Of a stretch of DNA of 64,000 bases, positions 41,613 to 55,116 are shown one piece after another. The DNA comes from Stercorarius parasiticus (lineage: Eukaryota > Chordata > Aves > Charadriiformes > Stercorariidae), in contig VWZL01000675.1 of the NCBI GenBank assembly GCA_013396915.1, positions 62,001 through 126,000 of the forward strand. The letters run 5' to 3'. The position numbers and the translations under genes are program-made. Position 1 is the first letter of the stretch; the number at the start of each line of letters is the position of its first letter. The notes beneath the pieces are model-generated. The model did not search any database, was not told the origin of the DNA, and saw only the letters and a list, made by a program, of their open reading frames with translations.

Positions 41613-44600
41613 AAATACAGTACTAAGCTATGTAAATATATTTTTAGTTCTCCTAAAACCACATAAAACCAGTTCTGTTAAACACTTATTTTGGTAAGAC
41701 TATTATTAACTGCATAGATCAAATTTATTTCCTGCCAATCCATATTTAGGCACTTACGAAATGCCAAGTTTTTCTCCACACTCTCCTTTTTAAATACCTT
41801 TTGGAGCTGTTAGTACTTATAATGTAAACCGTTTCTAGTTGCAAATTGGAAGCCTCTGAGCCATAATGGTCTGTTGCATTTAGCTGGCTGTTTCTTGCAA
41901 GCCATACGTTCTCATGCAAAAAAAGAAAGGGGAGGGGGAAAGCCCTAAAAAACCTTATGAGATTCATGTTTAGAAAATTGGCTGCATACATCGTAGCTGT
42001 TTGTTAAACCTCAGTACCTAAGTCACATTTTCCATTCCAAGTATTAAGAGTAGTTAAACTATGTTAAAGGGATATACTCTACCTTAGTTCCCTTGCAAGC
42101 TTTAGGGAATTTTAACACAAAGGAAAATGGCTCTACAATTTGAAAGAACCTGGGACTAACCACTTCTTGCAGTGCCTGATACGCAGCAGCACCAAAGAGA
42201 CTGTTGGCAATTGTTAATGACCAGAATTGGTTTTGTTCAAGCAGAGAACCATGCAGACTGTAAATGGAATATGTATGGTGACAAATACATCGATAAAAGT
42301 ATTCTTGCACTCTTTATAAGAAGCTTATTTTTAATAGATATCTAGTTTTCACAATGCTCTTAGTTACACAGTTCATACTCAAACTAATGGAGCTGTGTTT
42401 ATAAAATCATACTCTGAAATAAGCAAGCTGGTGGTGTTCCTGATTTAGCTTGTTTATGACCCAGTTCTTTATATTGTACGTCTCCTTACCGTAATAAAGC
42501 TAGAGAAAAATTATAAAAATGAAATTGAGTTTAAAGGAATTTCTGCTTTTTTTTTTTAAAAATTGAAGTTCTCTGCCCTACTTCTCAGGTAGGTAAAGGC
42601 TGGATCAACCCAAGGAAGGTTATGATGAGTTGCAGACCTGCTGAGGTTCCCCATCTGCCCTGGATCCAGGGATATTCAGGCAATCTGACTTCTGGCACCT
42701 CCTGTACTACTTGGGTACCAATCTTTAGTATGTTATGATTGGAGACAGGTCCTCCCGCATGGAATCAGGCCTGCAGGAGCTGGAATACCTGTGTTAGCAG
42801 CCTCACTCTCCATTAGCTATAGAAGGAGCTGGGGTTCTCACAGTAGACACTTGTAGATAGGTGCCATATGTATCCCACTGTATGTGTGAATATGTAGTTT
42901 TGTTGACTGTGGTTGTCTCTAGTGAGTTATTTCTCTTTACTAAGTTACAGCACCTGGAGTGTGGTGATCTAATGGAAGTCTGTAGAGGCTAAGCTTGCTT
43001 GCTCTTATGATTTTGATCAAGTGTGCCCTGCTTGTGTAGTCCTGGCTCAAATTATTCTTGAGTAGAGCTGAAATTGCCATTGTCCAGTCCCCTTTAGTGC
43101 AGCTCCTTGCTGAAAGTGAAGCCAGGACTCTCTTCCCAGAGGAGCTCTGCCTCTTTCCAAATGTGCAGATGAAGCCCTGTCAGGTGCCTTCCACAGAGAC
43201 GAGGAAGAAATATGGGGGGTTGATACTAGGTTGCCCTTTCCTTAAGGAAATCCAGTGTCGTCTAGGAACGCCATGGGAAATACTGACCCATGCAGTTCTT
43301 GTGGTTGTCCCCCAAACTCCAAACGTTGACTGAGGTGATTGTGTGCGAGGAGGTTGGGACTTCAAAGCTTCTTTGGTCTTGAACTCTCTCAGAGATGCAA
43401 GAGAGGATGTTACGTTCAAACCAATAAAAATGGTGGAATGAAAATAGAGTGGTGATGGTCCTCATGGCTTCTTGTGTGGGATGAGCTTTTTTAGCATGAT
43501 CCAGAATGAGGAAGACCATCTTAGGTCAGTAGCAGCGGAAACAGGTTGTCAAAACCCTGGGACACCGTGAGGGAAGGACTTGGGAAGTCAGAATCCAAGA
43601 TGATGGTTTTTCACTTGTGCGTTGTTTGCATTGCAGTGTTTTCAAGACAGGCTTTGTGGCTGGGTTTTCCAAAGCATCCCAAGGATTTTATACTCTGAGC
43701 TCCCTGATCAGGTTGCTATGTGTTTGGTTTTGGGAAAGCCCTGTTCTCAAACAAGCTGTGTGAGATGAGGTGATTTGGGGACTACTGTCCTCTGAAATGC
43801 TGTCTAAAATCCATGTATTTCCTACTAGTTTTCAATGAAAAATGAACAACTGACTTCTGTAGGAGGTCTTTGGGAACAGTTTTGTCTTCCCGTGTGTCTG
43901 TAAAGTGTCCAGCTGAACAGACACTGGATGTTCCTGACTGAAGCTTGTCTACCTACCCAGCTCAATAATAATGAATGTATGTTTTTTTCAAATTGTTGGT
44001 ACCTTCTTTTATTTTAGGGATCTTGTTAAGATTATTGGATGTCAGTAATATTGGTGCAAACAGTCCTGTTTGGTTTGTGAGTGTGACTGAGTGGCCTATA
44101 AGAGAATTGAAAGGGCAGAGAGTATAAATGCAACAGTGATGTAATTCATGCTTTGTTTCCTCTCTGACTGTACACCAGTTTCTACTAAAGCTATAAACTT
44201 ATAAAATGCTCTTGAGTAAGATTCACGTTCTTCTTCAAGCTTTTTTGTAAACATTTAAAATATTTTTAGTTTACTATATACTGAAAACTCTTAAGAATTT
44301 GAAACTATTTGAGAGGGGTGTCTGGTAAAACCTAAGTAATAAATATCTCTAGCTCCCAGGACTGGATACAGATATTGTGTTAGAGATTTGAGCTATTGAT
44401 TGTGTAGATGTTATCTTGTCTGAGTGGAGTAGATAGTGTGGCAGATTAAAAGTAGTAAATAACTACAGTGGTATTCATTGTTGGCGTTATCAAATTTTAA
44501 TGTGAAAATGAATGTTTCACTTGAGAGACCTTGGTTTACGATTCTTGTATAATGATGAATATTGATACTGTTTGCAAAATATGTCTCTTGTTCCAAATTC

Positions 44601-44703
44601 TCTGACCTAATTGAAAGTTCATTTTAAGTAAAAAAAGAACTTCATATATTTTTCAGCTGTGGAAACAGAGAATTTGAGATAGCCTGAGAGAGGGTGGACA
44701 AGT

Positions 44704-44717
44704 GAGAGAGAGAGAGA
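44704..44717. repeat. Short GA microsatellite
   Basis: About seven GA units between AGTGGACAAGT and AATTATG. Confidence 0.85.
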
Positions 44718-45308
44718 AATTATGAAGGAGTATTGTTGAACTGCTCAGCTAGTTCCTTCCATGAAGTGGCAGCTGTCAAGCCGCACTGCTTGCCCACCAC
44801 CAGCTCTCAGGTCTCTCATTTTCTTGTCCTCTGCCAACCCCTTCAAACTTCCCACTGAGCACCGAGCCCCGTTCCCCTGAGCACAGGACCCTGGACCTCC
44901 ACCGTGAAAATCCGCCATGAAATTGGGAATAGATGTTTGCAGATCAGTGTTGCATTCTCTGGAGCATACGGTAATTGGAGGCCGTCAGTCACGACATGAA
45001 ATTCTGGCTGGTTTAGAGGTTATGAGTAGTGAAATTTGAGAAGGCCTTTGTTGGTGGAACAATAGTGGAGGTATACTGGAAAGTGCTTCCACTGAAACTT
45101 TTTGCCCCTCCCTCTACACTCCCCCCTCCCATTCCCCAGCCATCTTCTAAAAGTGAGGTTTAGTGTAACTGTATTTGCATTTACACTTTGCAATGTCTTA
45201 AAATTTTATGGGTCTTCAAATTTTATTTCACAGTTCATGGCTTTTACACTTTATCTGTACTGCTGTCATTAGGAATTTCTGGTACTAAAGTACTGCGTGT
45301 TTGCTTTA

Positions 45309-45390
45309 CCTTGGTACTGGCGAATTACTTGGTAATTCTGGTAATTACTGGCGAATTTACTTGGTACTGGTACTATAGCGAATGCTATAG
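45309..45390. repeat. Imperfect tandem repeat with a terminal hairpin
   Basis: Three imperfect units, each starting CTTGGTA and carrying ACTGGCGAATT or close variants, end in the inverted repeat CTATAGC (45373-45379), GAAT, GCTATAG (45384-45390). Looks like replication-slippage duplication. Confidence 0.75.
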
Positions 45391-48300
45391 CAGCCAGTGC
45401 AGAGAAGAAATGCAATGCATGGTGTCCTCTCCTGCAGTGCTAAATGGAACGACAGCCTGATGTTCATCTCCGTTCCCTTATTGGTATGGCCATTGCTTTT
45501 TCTGGCAGTAGTCACCATGTCACCTCGCTTCTCAGGGTTAAGTTACTGAATTTAAATGGCATTATTTAAAGCACGTTACTTCTGTAGTCCCTGACAGCTA
45601 CCTTTCAAAATGCTGTTCTTGCTGATTTTTCTTCTGGCGTCACTGACTTCTGTTGCTGTTTTGGTCTTTCTGTGAAATGCAGTTGTATTTCAGAGTTTAT
45701 CGGTATTACCCGCTTCCTTGTTTTCTGGGTTGCACTTTTCTTATTATTTGGCCAGGCTTAAGACCCTGGTGTGGGACAGAAAGCCAGTGATTTAGTTGCT
45801 GTGGGAGGGCTGGGTGGGGAATCAGGTAGGAAGGTTGGGGAGAGGAGGTTGTTTACATAGCATAACCTTAGTTGTCTTGTGCAGGATTCCCTGCAGGGTC
45901 CTTGGGGGGCTCAGAGAGATGATATCATCAACTCATCACCTCCAGAAGCTCCATTAACAGAGGGTTGAGGTTCCTACCTCGGAGCTGGGCTGTCTGAATA
46001 ACCCTTCAGATATCGTCAGGATACTTTTCTCCCTCTTAGTGTGATTGGTGTTTTGGTTATGAATTCTAGAACCCCATGGCTCTTTGACAGTCAACTGTCA
46101 GCATAAAAAAGTTGCAGAAATGCTAAAATGGCATTTTTCTCCTGCATTAAGACACTTGGAACTGCCTAAATGATGTAATGTGTGTTGGTGGTGGGACTGG
46201 GAAGGCCAGGCTTACTGTTGCATGACATCGCCAAGAGGCTGGTCGGACAGACCTTCGTGGGTCCCACTCTGTGCCTGTGTTGGGCAGCAATGGCCTGGAG
46301 AAGGAGCTTTTTTATCTTGAAGAATTGTGTCAAGTGTTACCAACTTTTGTGTCTTTCTTAAATGCTGGTGACTTTCTGGAGAGCTCAGTTTTATTAAAAG
46401 CAAGAATAACCATTTCTAAGTTTTTAAATTGCTCAGGCTTTTATAGTACGTTTAAATGTGTTGGAAGTATTGATTGCTGTTTTGAAGCAAGCTCTTGATG
46501 TTGGGTAAGAAGCTGTCATCAGGCAGTGAACAGAGTAATGTACAATTCATGGTCTTCAAATTTGTTGTTAGTAGTAGGAAAAGGCATCTCTTGGGATGAC
46601 AGAATCTTCAGTGCATTAACAGAGAGGGATGGAGCAGACAACTGGCAACTGCTGTGAGAGGCAAGGAACTGCGAAACATGGTAGGTCCTCATGAATTTCA
46701 GTACGGCCGTGAATAATTATATTCCTGAAGTTATATTTTAAAGTGATGAAGCATCTCCTTTTGAAAGCTAGTTCTAGTTTTTGAGTTTCTTCAGAGATTG
46801 ATTTGATGCTGTTTCTTAGAAATTCTTTGGCTTAATATTCAAGGAGAGAATATTTTTATGCTGGACTGATGAATTTTGCATTATATTTGCCATTTTTCTC
46901 ACTTCAAGCACTTTGAATGTTCTGTTGCTGAAGTATACAGAGTCACTGCTTTAAGTGTAGCTACTTCTGCTGTTAAATTATTGAGCTGGTTAATTAATGT
47001 GAAAGACTAAAACAGTGACACTTTGGTTAGATGTCAGCCTGTTATTGGAAGCCCAACCTCCATCCTTTGGACGGAGCATTTGGGTACAGTGTATGCATGT
47101 AGCATACACATTTGTACACATCATCATGGCAATCTGGATGGAGATTTTTGGAGCCTACCAGCCTTCATATTTAAAGAATCTGAGTTCTAAAAGTCCAAAG
47201 AGCCTTGTAGTCTCAATGTTTTTTTGGAAAGCAGGAAGACATCTAAATATTGTTTGGATGTCAGAGGTTTCTCCTGCTTATTTTAGACTTCTGAAAAGCA
47301 GGCAGGTGTCTGACTATAATGAAGGAATTTAACACTGGGCTCTAGTTTTCTTAAACTCTTGGCCTCTTTTTATTCTTTCTTTTTGAGCTTCCAGGCTCTG
47401 AGCAAAAATTCTTTCTAGGTAACTTAACTCTGAGCAAATATTTACATTCATGAGATTCTTGCTACTTCAGCAATCATTTTGGGCTTTGAGGTTGGAACAG
47501 GGGGAAAGTTCCTGTACCAAATATTGGGGCTGGGGAAGGAGTGGGGAAAGGGAGGCTGAAGAAGCCTCCAAATACGGTTTTACCGTGTTTGGAAGGAATC
47601 ACCTGTTCAGTGTATTTTGGCTGTCACTCCACGATCGTTGTCATATTCCAGAATGAGATTTGCAGAGATGTCGTATTTCCTGCCACTTGCCCTATGTATC
47701 TGATGTGTGCTTGTGATCTGAATTTCACCCACGTCTTCAAAATGCTGAATAAAAATGTTTGTGTAAAAACAGAAATGAATGGAGTAGCAGAAAAAAGACT
47801 GAGATGGAAAAGAACGAAAAAGTGGTGAGTACAATGCAAAAAACATTGAAAGGGGCATAGGAAGAGATTTTGAAGAAAGAGTTTTAAAGTCAAAATTACT
47901 TAAGAAATCTGAAATTTGTAAAAGAGGAAACCTGTACAAAACATTGATTGAAAACAACCTGTGAACGCTGCAGAAATAAAGGAAAGGTTCTCCAGGGTAC
48001 AGAACAACAGGGAACTGAATAAAGTAGGCAAAGGAGGGAGTGATCTCCCCCAAAACCAATGGATTAAAATACCACCAGGTCTCAGCCTCCTGTGTTTTAG
48101 TTTTCTAGATTTTACCATTGTCATCCAACAGCATGCCCTGTGCTGGCTGCACCGCTGCTGGGAAAGAAAGAGGATGACAGCGGACTCGGTTTTCTCTGCC
48201 TTTGTGGGAGAAATAGGCAGGTTTCTCATGAGGGCTCTCAGCAGAGGCTGAAAACTGATGTAGCTTCCTTCCCGCAGCCCATCTCTGATGCACTGCGTGG

Positions 48301-48424
48301 GGCTATGTTTGGAGCCCTATGGTAGTCATCTTGCCCTTGGGCTGCTGCTGCTGCAGTGTTGCTGACGGCAAGCTGCCGGCAGCACGGCAGAGCACGTGCT
48401 CGCATAGGAGAGCTGAACGCATGA

Positions 48425-48442
48425 AGCCAGCGCAAGCTGGCT
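48425..48442. repeat. 7-bp inverted repeat
   Basis: AGCCAGC (48425-48431), loop GCAA, GCTGGCT (48436-48442). Stems of this length occur by chance in a window of this size. Confidence 0.6.
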
Positions 48443-50772
48443 ATTGTATTCCCTCTTAAATTTGTCAGAAAAAAGGGATTGTGCCCCCACAGATAAATGT
48501 GTCCTGTTGGTTGACACAGTTCTACTGGAGCTGTGGCTGAATCTACAATAACTTACACTAATTAAAGGTCTAGCCCCCAGGCTGCAACAGCATACAGCTA
48601 CATGTTGGAACTGTTACGGTTTGCATTGAACTAGCATGTATGGTTTTTCTGTTTAATTTTTTTTCCCCTGTTTGTTGAATGTCTGCAAAGCCCCGGATTG
48701 GGGCTGGATGAATTTCGCCAGGAGAAAAATCTCAGCCGTTCCAATTTCCTGTTGGAGCCAGGTGTGCCACCTCTGTGCATCTCTCCCACCGGCTGGCTGC
48801 GGGAGCCATTCGCTCGCAGGGAAGTTTCCCAGGGAGGAACAAACAGTGCTGCCTGCTGAGCCCTCCTGGACCTGTTTTACTAATTGCTATTGAAATTCTT
48901 ACAGCCTGTTTCTCAGCTGTAAAAATGCAGAGCCAAATATCAAAGTTGGGGGGAACAGTCCCCCCCTAATTATTATGCAGTTCAGAAATTAATTTCTTAA
49001 ATCTTTTTTCAATTTAAGCAAATAATACATGTCTTACCTTGCCATTCCTAGTTTACTGATGGAGTGTTCACAAGTGTTTACAGCTAGGAGAGAGTAAGAT
49101 TTCCTCAAAACAATAAAATAAAAAAGTAGTAAAAAAAGCCTGTCTCATCCATACTGTCTGGTGTTGTTGGAATTGGGTCGCTGGTTTGGGTTACGGCTGC
49201 TTGATTTTAATGGTTGTACAGTTGAAAGAGTTGCTTCACTTAGAATAGAGAACAGATGCTTTGTTTATTCACTTGAAAGGATAGTCTAATTTTTTTTTCT
49301 TATTTCCCAGACAGAGCAAGTACGAAAAGTTGTTTTAAAAATTGCTAATCCTCTTGTTAGGACAAAGAAACTGTGGAAGTGAATTTTGAGACTAAAGGAA
49401 CTGTTGTGTTAATCGTCCATCTATTCCAGGGTTCAAGCTCTGCTCCCAGCAGCTGCTGCTTCACCCTTGAAAAACTTTGTAGCAAACAGTTATGGAATAG
49501 CTGGCATCAAGAATTGGTTTGTTTGTTGGGTTTTTTTTTTCCTTCCCCCCACACCCAGTCGTTTAAAAATTGGATTGTGTCTTAAAGCAGGAGGGTTCAT
49601 AAACTCGCCAAACTCATGGCCTCCACTGAAATAGAAATTTTCTGACGGATGGTAATGGATTTAAGGTACATATTTTTTAAAAAAAAAGTTCATTTCTACT
49701 TGTTGAGATAGTAGGTACAGAGTGGTGCCACTGTTCTACTTGTATGTTCAAAGTGTTAAAACATTGTATTTTGACAATAAACTCAGGGAGGTGGGGGATG
49801 TTCAGCCCTGTTGCTGTGTGCACAGGCAAAATATTGCATTTTGAATTTAAACTGACTCTCTCAAAGCAGTGAGAAAGCTGCAGATAAGTTGGTTCCATCT
49901 GGAGCACAGCATGCACTGTTTTGGTGCTCCCTTTTCTCTCCCATCCTCCTTGTTCAAATAGGTTTCAAATAAAACCACCATTGAAAATTGAATGGGATCA
50001 TGCTTAATGATTAGCTATGGCAGCGGAGCCTCCATAGGGGAATGTTTTGTTTTCTGTTCGATGGAGGGTCGGAAACCCAGGAGTCATAATTTGGGAATGG
50101 CTTGGTAAAATGTGCTTGAAAATCTTAAATCTTGAGAGCACGGGCTTTAAACTTGGCTATTGGATTTCTGCTACATCTGCTTTTGCACCTACATTGCTTG
50201 GGTCTTCCAACCACACAGGTATCAACCTCTAAGAGTATAATCCAAATCTGCCAAACTCATTAGATTATCCTGGCTCCTGTTTCCTGATTTATTCCATCAG
50301 CTTCATTGGATGAACCTAAAACTCCTCTTGAACCCAGGCCACCTCTTTGTCCCACCCCAGGACTATTCGGGGGCCGTCATGTGCTACCAGTGAAGCTCAG
50401 CATCAGCTTCCCACGTGCTTTTTCCGTTTCTCACTGTTCTTGGTCTCTCACCTCTCCTGATGTCTTGCAGTTCTGTGGTACCTTCAGGATACTCCTATCG
50501 ACATCTCTTTCAAGATACGTGTCTGTTGTGGCATCTGCTTGGCAGACAGTCTGTCACAAAAATTAATAAAAACCAAGTTGCTACAGTTATAGGCTGTCTT
50601 AGCATTAATCTTCAGATCCTTCTGGTGGCCAGATTGCAAAAATGCACCTTTGTACTTTCAGCCCTCTGAAACTTTTGGTTTTAAATCCAGAACCTTGAGG
50701 TTTGGATAAATCATGTGTATGCAGTTTTGATAACTGCATAATGGTGCTGCTGTTTCCCTGGTGGTTTTTTTT

Positions 50773-50773
50773 N
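50773..50773. other. Single ambiguous base
   Basis: One N after a T run; a base-calling or polishing uncertainty. Confidence 0.99.
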
Positions 50774-53283
50774 AAAATGATCTTATATATTAAATCAGAC
50801 TTTTGAGCATGTCGACTCTGGGTGTAGCTTGCAGAATTCTGGGTGTGGTGATATGATAAATAATGAAATTGGTCATCGTTGTCATTCCCTAGAACTGTGC
50901 ATCCTACAGAGAATCCCCCAGGCGCCCTACCGAGGAGGCGCTTCACGCTGAACATGGACTTTTTTTATTTCACTGTGTAGTGAGGGAAGAAAGATAAGGC
51001 TTTATCCAATACCCATTTGATTAGTAAATTGATATCTCATATTGATCTACCTTTTAAAATGCATTAAAGATGTCTGAACATCATGTGACTTGTTTTCTAA
51101 AAATGCTGCAAAATTATCCTCTGCAGTGAAGAAGGCCTTAGAATACTTTTTTGTGGTATATAATTGAAGTTTTTGTTTTTAAAATGTTGTTTAGAATTTT
51201 CAAAGGGAGCACAGTTGTGAAAGGGGAGCAGTTCAAATGTAACTCGATTCTGTAACTTCCATTTTGATTTTGTTTGTTTATTTTTTTTAAGACTTGAAAA
51301 TCTGTGGTGGTTTAAGCTTTTGTTTTGGTTTGGTTTAAGTTGATGATGGTGACTGTAGTGGTGTCCCCTTGCTGAAAAGGCATATGGCAGACCTTAAAAT
51401 CATTATTTTTTCAGTCTGGCATAATGATGCAAGAGAGAAGACAGTCATTCATTTCAATTAGAAGCAGAGTATGCAGAGTATGCAAAGTTCAGCAACTTTG
51501 GTGTGAAAAGACATGACCCGAAGGAATTTTACATTTTACCCCTGACCTGACACCTCTGCTGCCAGATATTGAGGGGAGGTCACACTTAAAGTGATTAACA
51601 GAGGATGGAGCAAGATAAAGCCTTGTCTGAACAGCCAAATAGGCAGTACTTTGCATGGGTATTGGTTCTTCTTGGATGTCTTATAATGTCAGTGGACAGA
51701 CAGTACAGGACTCGAGTCAGTCATCCATATCGCATGCCTATAGAGAAAGGGAATCTGTTTGAAAAATGCTTATCCAAAAGGGAACCTGGACTGGAAATAT
51801 TGGTGGTGATGTTCAAGTTACTGTTAGATTTATATGCGGAGTTCTACTTAAAATGCCGCTTCTTTATTGTATGTATTTTTACGTGGTGTTATGGCTGGGT
51901 AATAGACTCATGGAAGTATGTCTATTGAATGAATGTGTAATTAATGCTTTATATTATGTCCACAATAAAGGAAATATAAGTCACAAGATTTTTCTTCATA
52001 AGGACTGCATTTAGCAAATAGGTTTGATTTTTCTTACTTAGGAATATGCAGAAACTGGATGTGGATTGTTACACTTTCTTGTTTTGGCTCTGATTTTTAT
52101 TGGTTTTGGTTTTTAGTGATGAAAAGGTGTTGTCGTGTGTTTACCTGATGCTTCAGCTGACTCTGAATTTGTCCCCACTCCCTGCATCCAGCTGGTGCAT
52201 TCAAAATGGTGTGTAGATCTTGAGTCTTCATTTAAACTTGCTGGTATCAATACTTGGATTAAACTGTTCTATCTGATATTTTTTTCCCCCTTCTAAAATA
52301 TGTTAAATGTATTTTTAAGAGCTCCATGCTGGATCTCACAATTGCAGGATTTGAGCTAGTTTGTTTAAACAAAAAAAACAACAAAAACTGGAAGTCTGCA
52401 TTTTTTCTGCATTGTTATTTTTACACTTATTTAATGGCAGTCATGATAAAGTCTGATTTATGCAGGGTTTGTGGCATAGACTCAGCTGTGGATTTCTACA
52501 AGCAGAATTTTAGAGAGCTTAGAAGTGTTTGCAGAAGTTAGATAATGGCAGTATTTGGTGCTCTGCCCTGGCTGAAATATGTAGCATATTAAATAAAGAT
52601 GTCGATGTATCTGTTCTCATCCTTGGAGCTGGTCTAAATGGGTCAGTGTTGCTGCTCTCTCTTCAGGCCCACTCATTAAATCTGTTCTGTGTGGTCCGAA
52701 TATAAGGGCTAAAATCAAGATACATGCATTTTCAGGTTTTTTTGGCTGTTGAAATTAAATCTTGCATGTTCTTTGGTTTGGATTTTGTTTTGTCGTTTGG
52801 GTTTTTTTTAATATATTAATTGTAGCACAATCCCTTCTTGAGAGCAATCAGGAATATGACTTTCTTCCTTCCAGGCTGTTTTTCAGCGCTGAGAATTGTC
52901 TTCTAAATATTTGGTCCAAACTGGCAGATTCACGCTCCATCAGGCAGACCTGCTTCTGAATCCATTCCTGGCACAGTAACTTTTCCAGAAGGTTAATGCA
53001 AACACTTACAGTTTCGTCCTTCCCTCAACTTCTGTCATACTGACCATGTAAAAATAACTATTTGTTTTTAAATTTGAATTGTTTTGTTTTGCTAGACTCT
53101 TTAGGAGTGCTCTTTAACCTCTCTTCTGCTAAGCCAACTTGTAGGTATCGGGACCTGGCTCTTTGGGGCTGAACATGTAAACTAGGCTGAGGTATGGCCA
53201 GGGTAGCTGAGGGTCTACTGGCTGTGAAGACAGCAAAATCTTTGTTACAAGTACGGTTTTGCAGGCGAGGGAGTGGGGGTGGT

Positions 53284-53296
53284 TGTGTGTGTGTGT
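53284..53296. repeat. Short GT microsatellite
   Basis: About six TG units just before the CR1 fragment. Confidence 0.8.
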
Positions 53297-53306
53297 TTTT
53301 TAAGAA

Positions 53307-53680
53307 GGCCTTTGAAGAAGGGAGACCCTATAGCAGCTTTCTAGTATCTGAAGGGCGCCTACAAGAGAGCTAGAGAGGGACTTTTTGCAAGGGCATGTAG
53401 TGATTGTAGTGATAGGATGAGGCATAATGGCTTCAAACGGGAAGAGGGGAGATTTAGATTAGATATTAGGAAGAAATTTTTCGCTCTGAGGGTGGTGAGC
53501 CCCTGGCCCAGGTTGCCCAGAGAAGCTGTGGCTGCCCCATCCCTGGAGGTGTTCAAGGCCAGGTTGGACGGGGCTTGGAGCAACCTGGTCTGGTGAGAGG
53601 TGTCCCTGCCCAGGGCAGGGGAGTTGGAACAAGATGATCTTTAAGGTCCCTTCCAACCCAAACCATTCTATGATTCTATG
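53307..53680 (+). mobile_element. CR1 LINE, short 3' fragment
   Basis: Plus-strand CR1 end: GAAGAAGGGAGACCC, CTTTCTAGTATCTGAAGGG, then GAGGTGTTCAAGGCCAGGTT, and the tail CCTTCCAACCCAAACC followed by ATTCTATGATTCTATG at 53665-53680. It has lost everything 5' of the end of ORF2. It closely resembles the copy at 29.8 kb in the opposite orientation. The 5' edge is approximate. Confidence 0.95.
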
Positions 53681-55080
53681 AAAATAACATCATCTGTTGT
53701 ACACATGATGAAATACCTCCGTCCCAGTTGAGGCAAACAGCAGATCCTTGGCTATTGCCAAGGTTCAGCTTTAGTTTGCATTATATGTTGCCAGATCCTT
53801 GGATGGATGTGCCACTAGAAAAGGAATATTATCTTCTGAATTCGGGTTGGCTAACCCACTATTAAAAGTGGGCTTGCAATGGTTGTAAGTTAGGGCACGC
53901 CATAGTCTTATATCATGTACCCAGGATTATTATAAACAGTGAAGTGCTTTCTGCTCTCTACACAGTCATGTTTAGTTTCCTGGGTTTTAGGATGACATTT
54001 CAAAAGCAGGTACTGATACTCAATTTTTAGTGCTGTAGGCAGCCTACAATACTAAGCAGACCCAGTACAGCAGAAGATAAAATATTTACCAGTGTCTTGT
54101 CAGGGAAGAAAAAGATTCTTCTGATTTCATGGGGATTCAGTATATTCCCTTGCAATTATATCCAGCTTTGTATAAAATTGGTATTTATTTTGCTGAGCTT
54201 TAGGTCGTAAGTACGCTCAGAGATCTATCTGAACCAACCTTAGAGTACCCTGCAAGTCATGGCATGGGTTTTCGCTCTTTCACATTCAAATATTGGGTAA
54301 TCCTTAGATTGTTTTTAAAAGTGTTTTGAGGATACACATAATAAAGTAATGTCAGTGTTTAGGATCTGTGGTGCTTAACAGTTAGTGATTTTCTTCAGCA
54401 CATCAGTATCATTAGGAAAAAGCCCAAGCTATTTTAAGTTTTTTTCTATTATCTTTTCCACTCTCTAATGACAGGCTCATTTAATGGGCTTTATCATTTA
54501 GGTGGCATGACGGACATTGGTCAATAAGAGCAGGAAATGACAAGGAGAAATGTTTACTGTCTGCTACACCCCTCTGTTCCAATGGGAAAATAAAAGTAGG
54601 AGCAAAACTTTTTTATTTTTTTCCCCTTCATTTTCCTCTTAATCAGATGGGTGCAAGTTCATTACAGTGGAAATTAGTTGAAGCTCCATTTGTGGTTCTG
54701 CTTATGAAGAACATGGGTACATCTAGAAAGACTAGATTTCTTTGAACTTGGGAGATGAGGCAACATTGCAGCAGCCAAAGGTGTGTTATTCTTGTGGTGA
54801 ATATAAGATGTTTTACAATCAGTGGCTCAGGGGGTTAAATATATACTTATGAGGGCAGTCGGAAAAGTGAGATGCTGGATGCTGAAAAATGGGGGGGATT
54901 GGGGTTTGGTCAAAAAAAGGAGCTTTGCAATAGTCTTACTCAATGGGGAGTACTCTAAACCATTGACGACTCTGCAGCAATTCTGAGTGTCTTGCAGGGA
55001 GGCACAGTGGTAGCGGGGATTGTCTTGGCATCTTATAAGGGCTAATCAAGTCTAAGAGAAGAAAAGCATTTTCTGCATTT

Positions 55081-55116
55081 CTGCAGCTGCTCACCAGTGC
55101 TCCACTGGTGCTGCAG
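55081..55116. repeat. 8-bp inverted repeat flanked by CTGCAG
   Basis: CACCAGTG (55092-55099), loop CTC, CACTGGTG (55103-55110), with CTGCAG on both outer sides (55081-55086, 55111-55116). It could fold as a hairpin in RNA; significance is doubtful. Confidence 0.6.

Larger units (their letters stand above)
41613..53306. other. Non-coding DNA after the CpG island, probably a long first intron
   Basis: No exon, RNA gene or CR1 recognised across 11.7 kb. Small repeats are listed separately. If the CpG island drives a gene to the right, this would be its first intron. Open frames such as 43058-43333, 47015-47332 and 47607-48059(-) lack recognisable features. Confidence 0.55.

Noticed and set aside
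49311..49382. Possible second exon of IPPK (TTTCCCAG acceptor, then ...VRKVVLKIANP...)
   Set aside because: Only a faint resemblance to the kinase N-terminus, and it meets a stop after 23 codons; no donor in a suitable place.
50605..50955. 116-codon minus-strand open frame containing the single N
   Set aside because: No recognisable protein features; composition and context are non-coding.
55092..55110. 8-bp hairpin as a functional RNA structure
   Set aside because: Perfect stems of 7-8 bp with short loops are expected by chance in a window of this length; listed only as a repeat.
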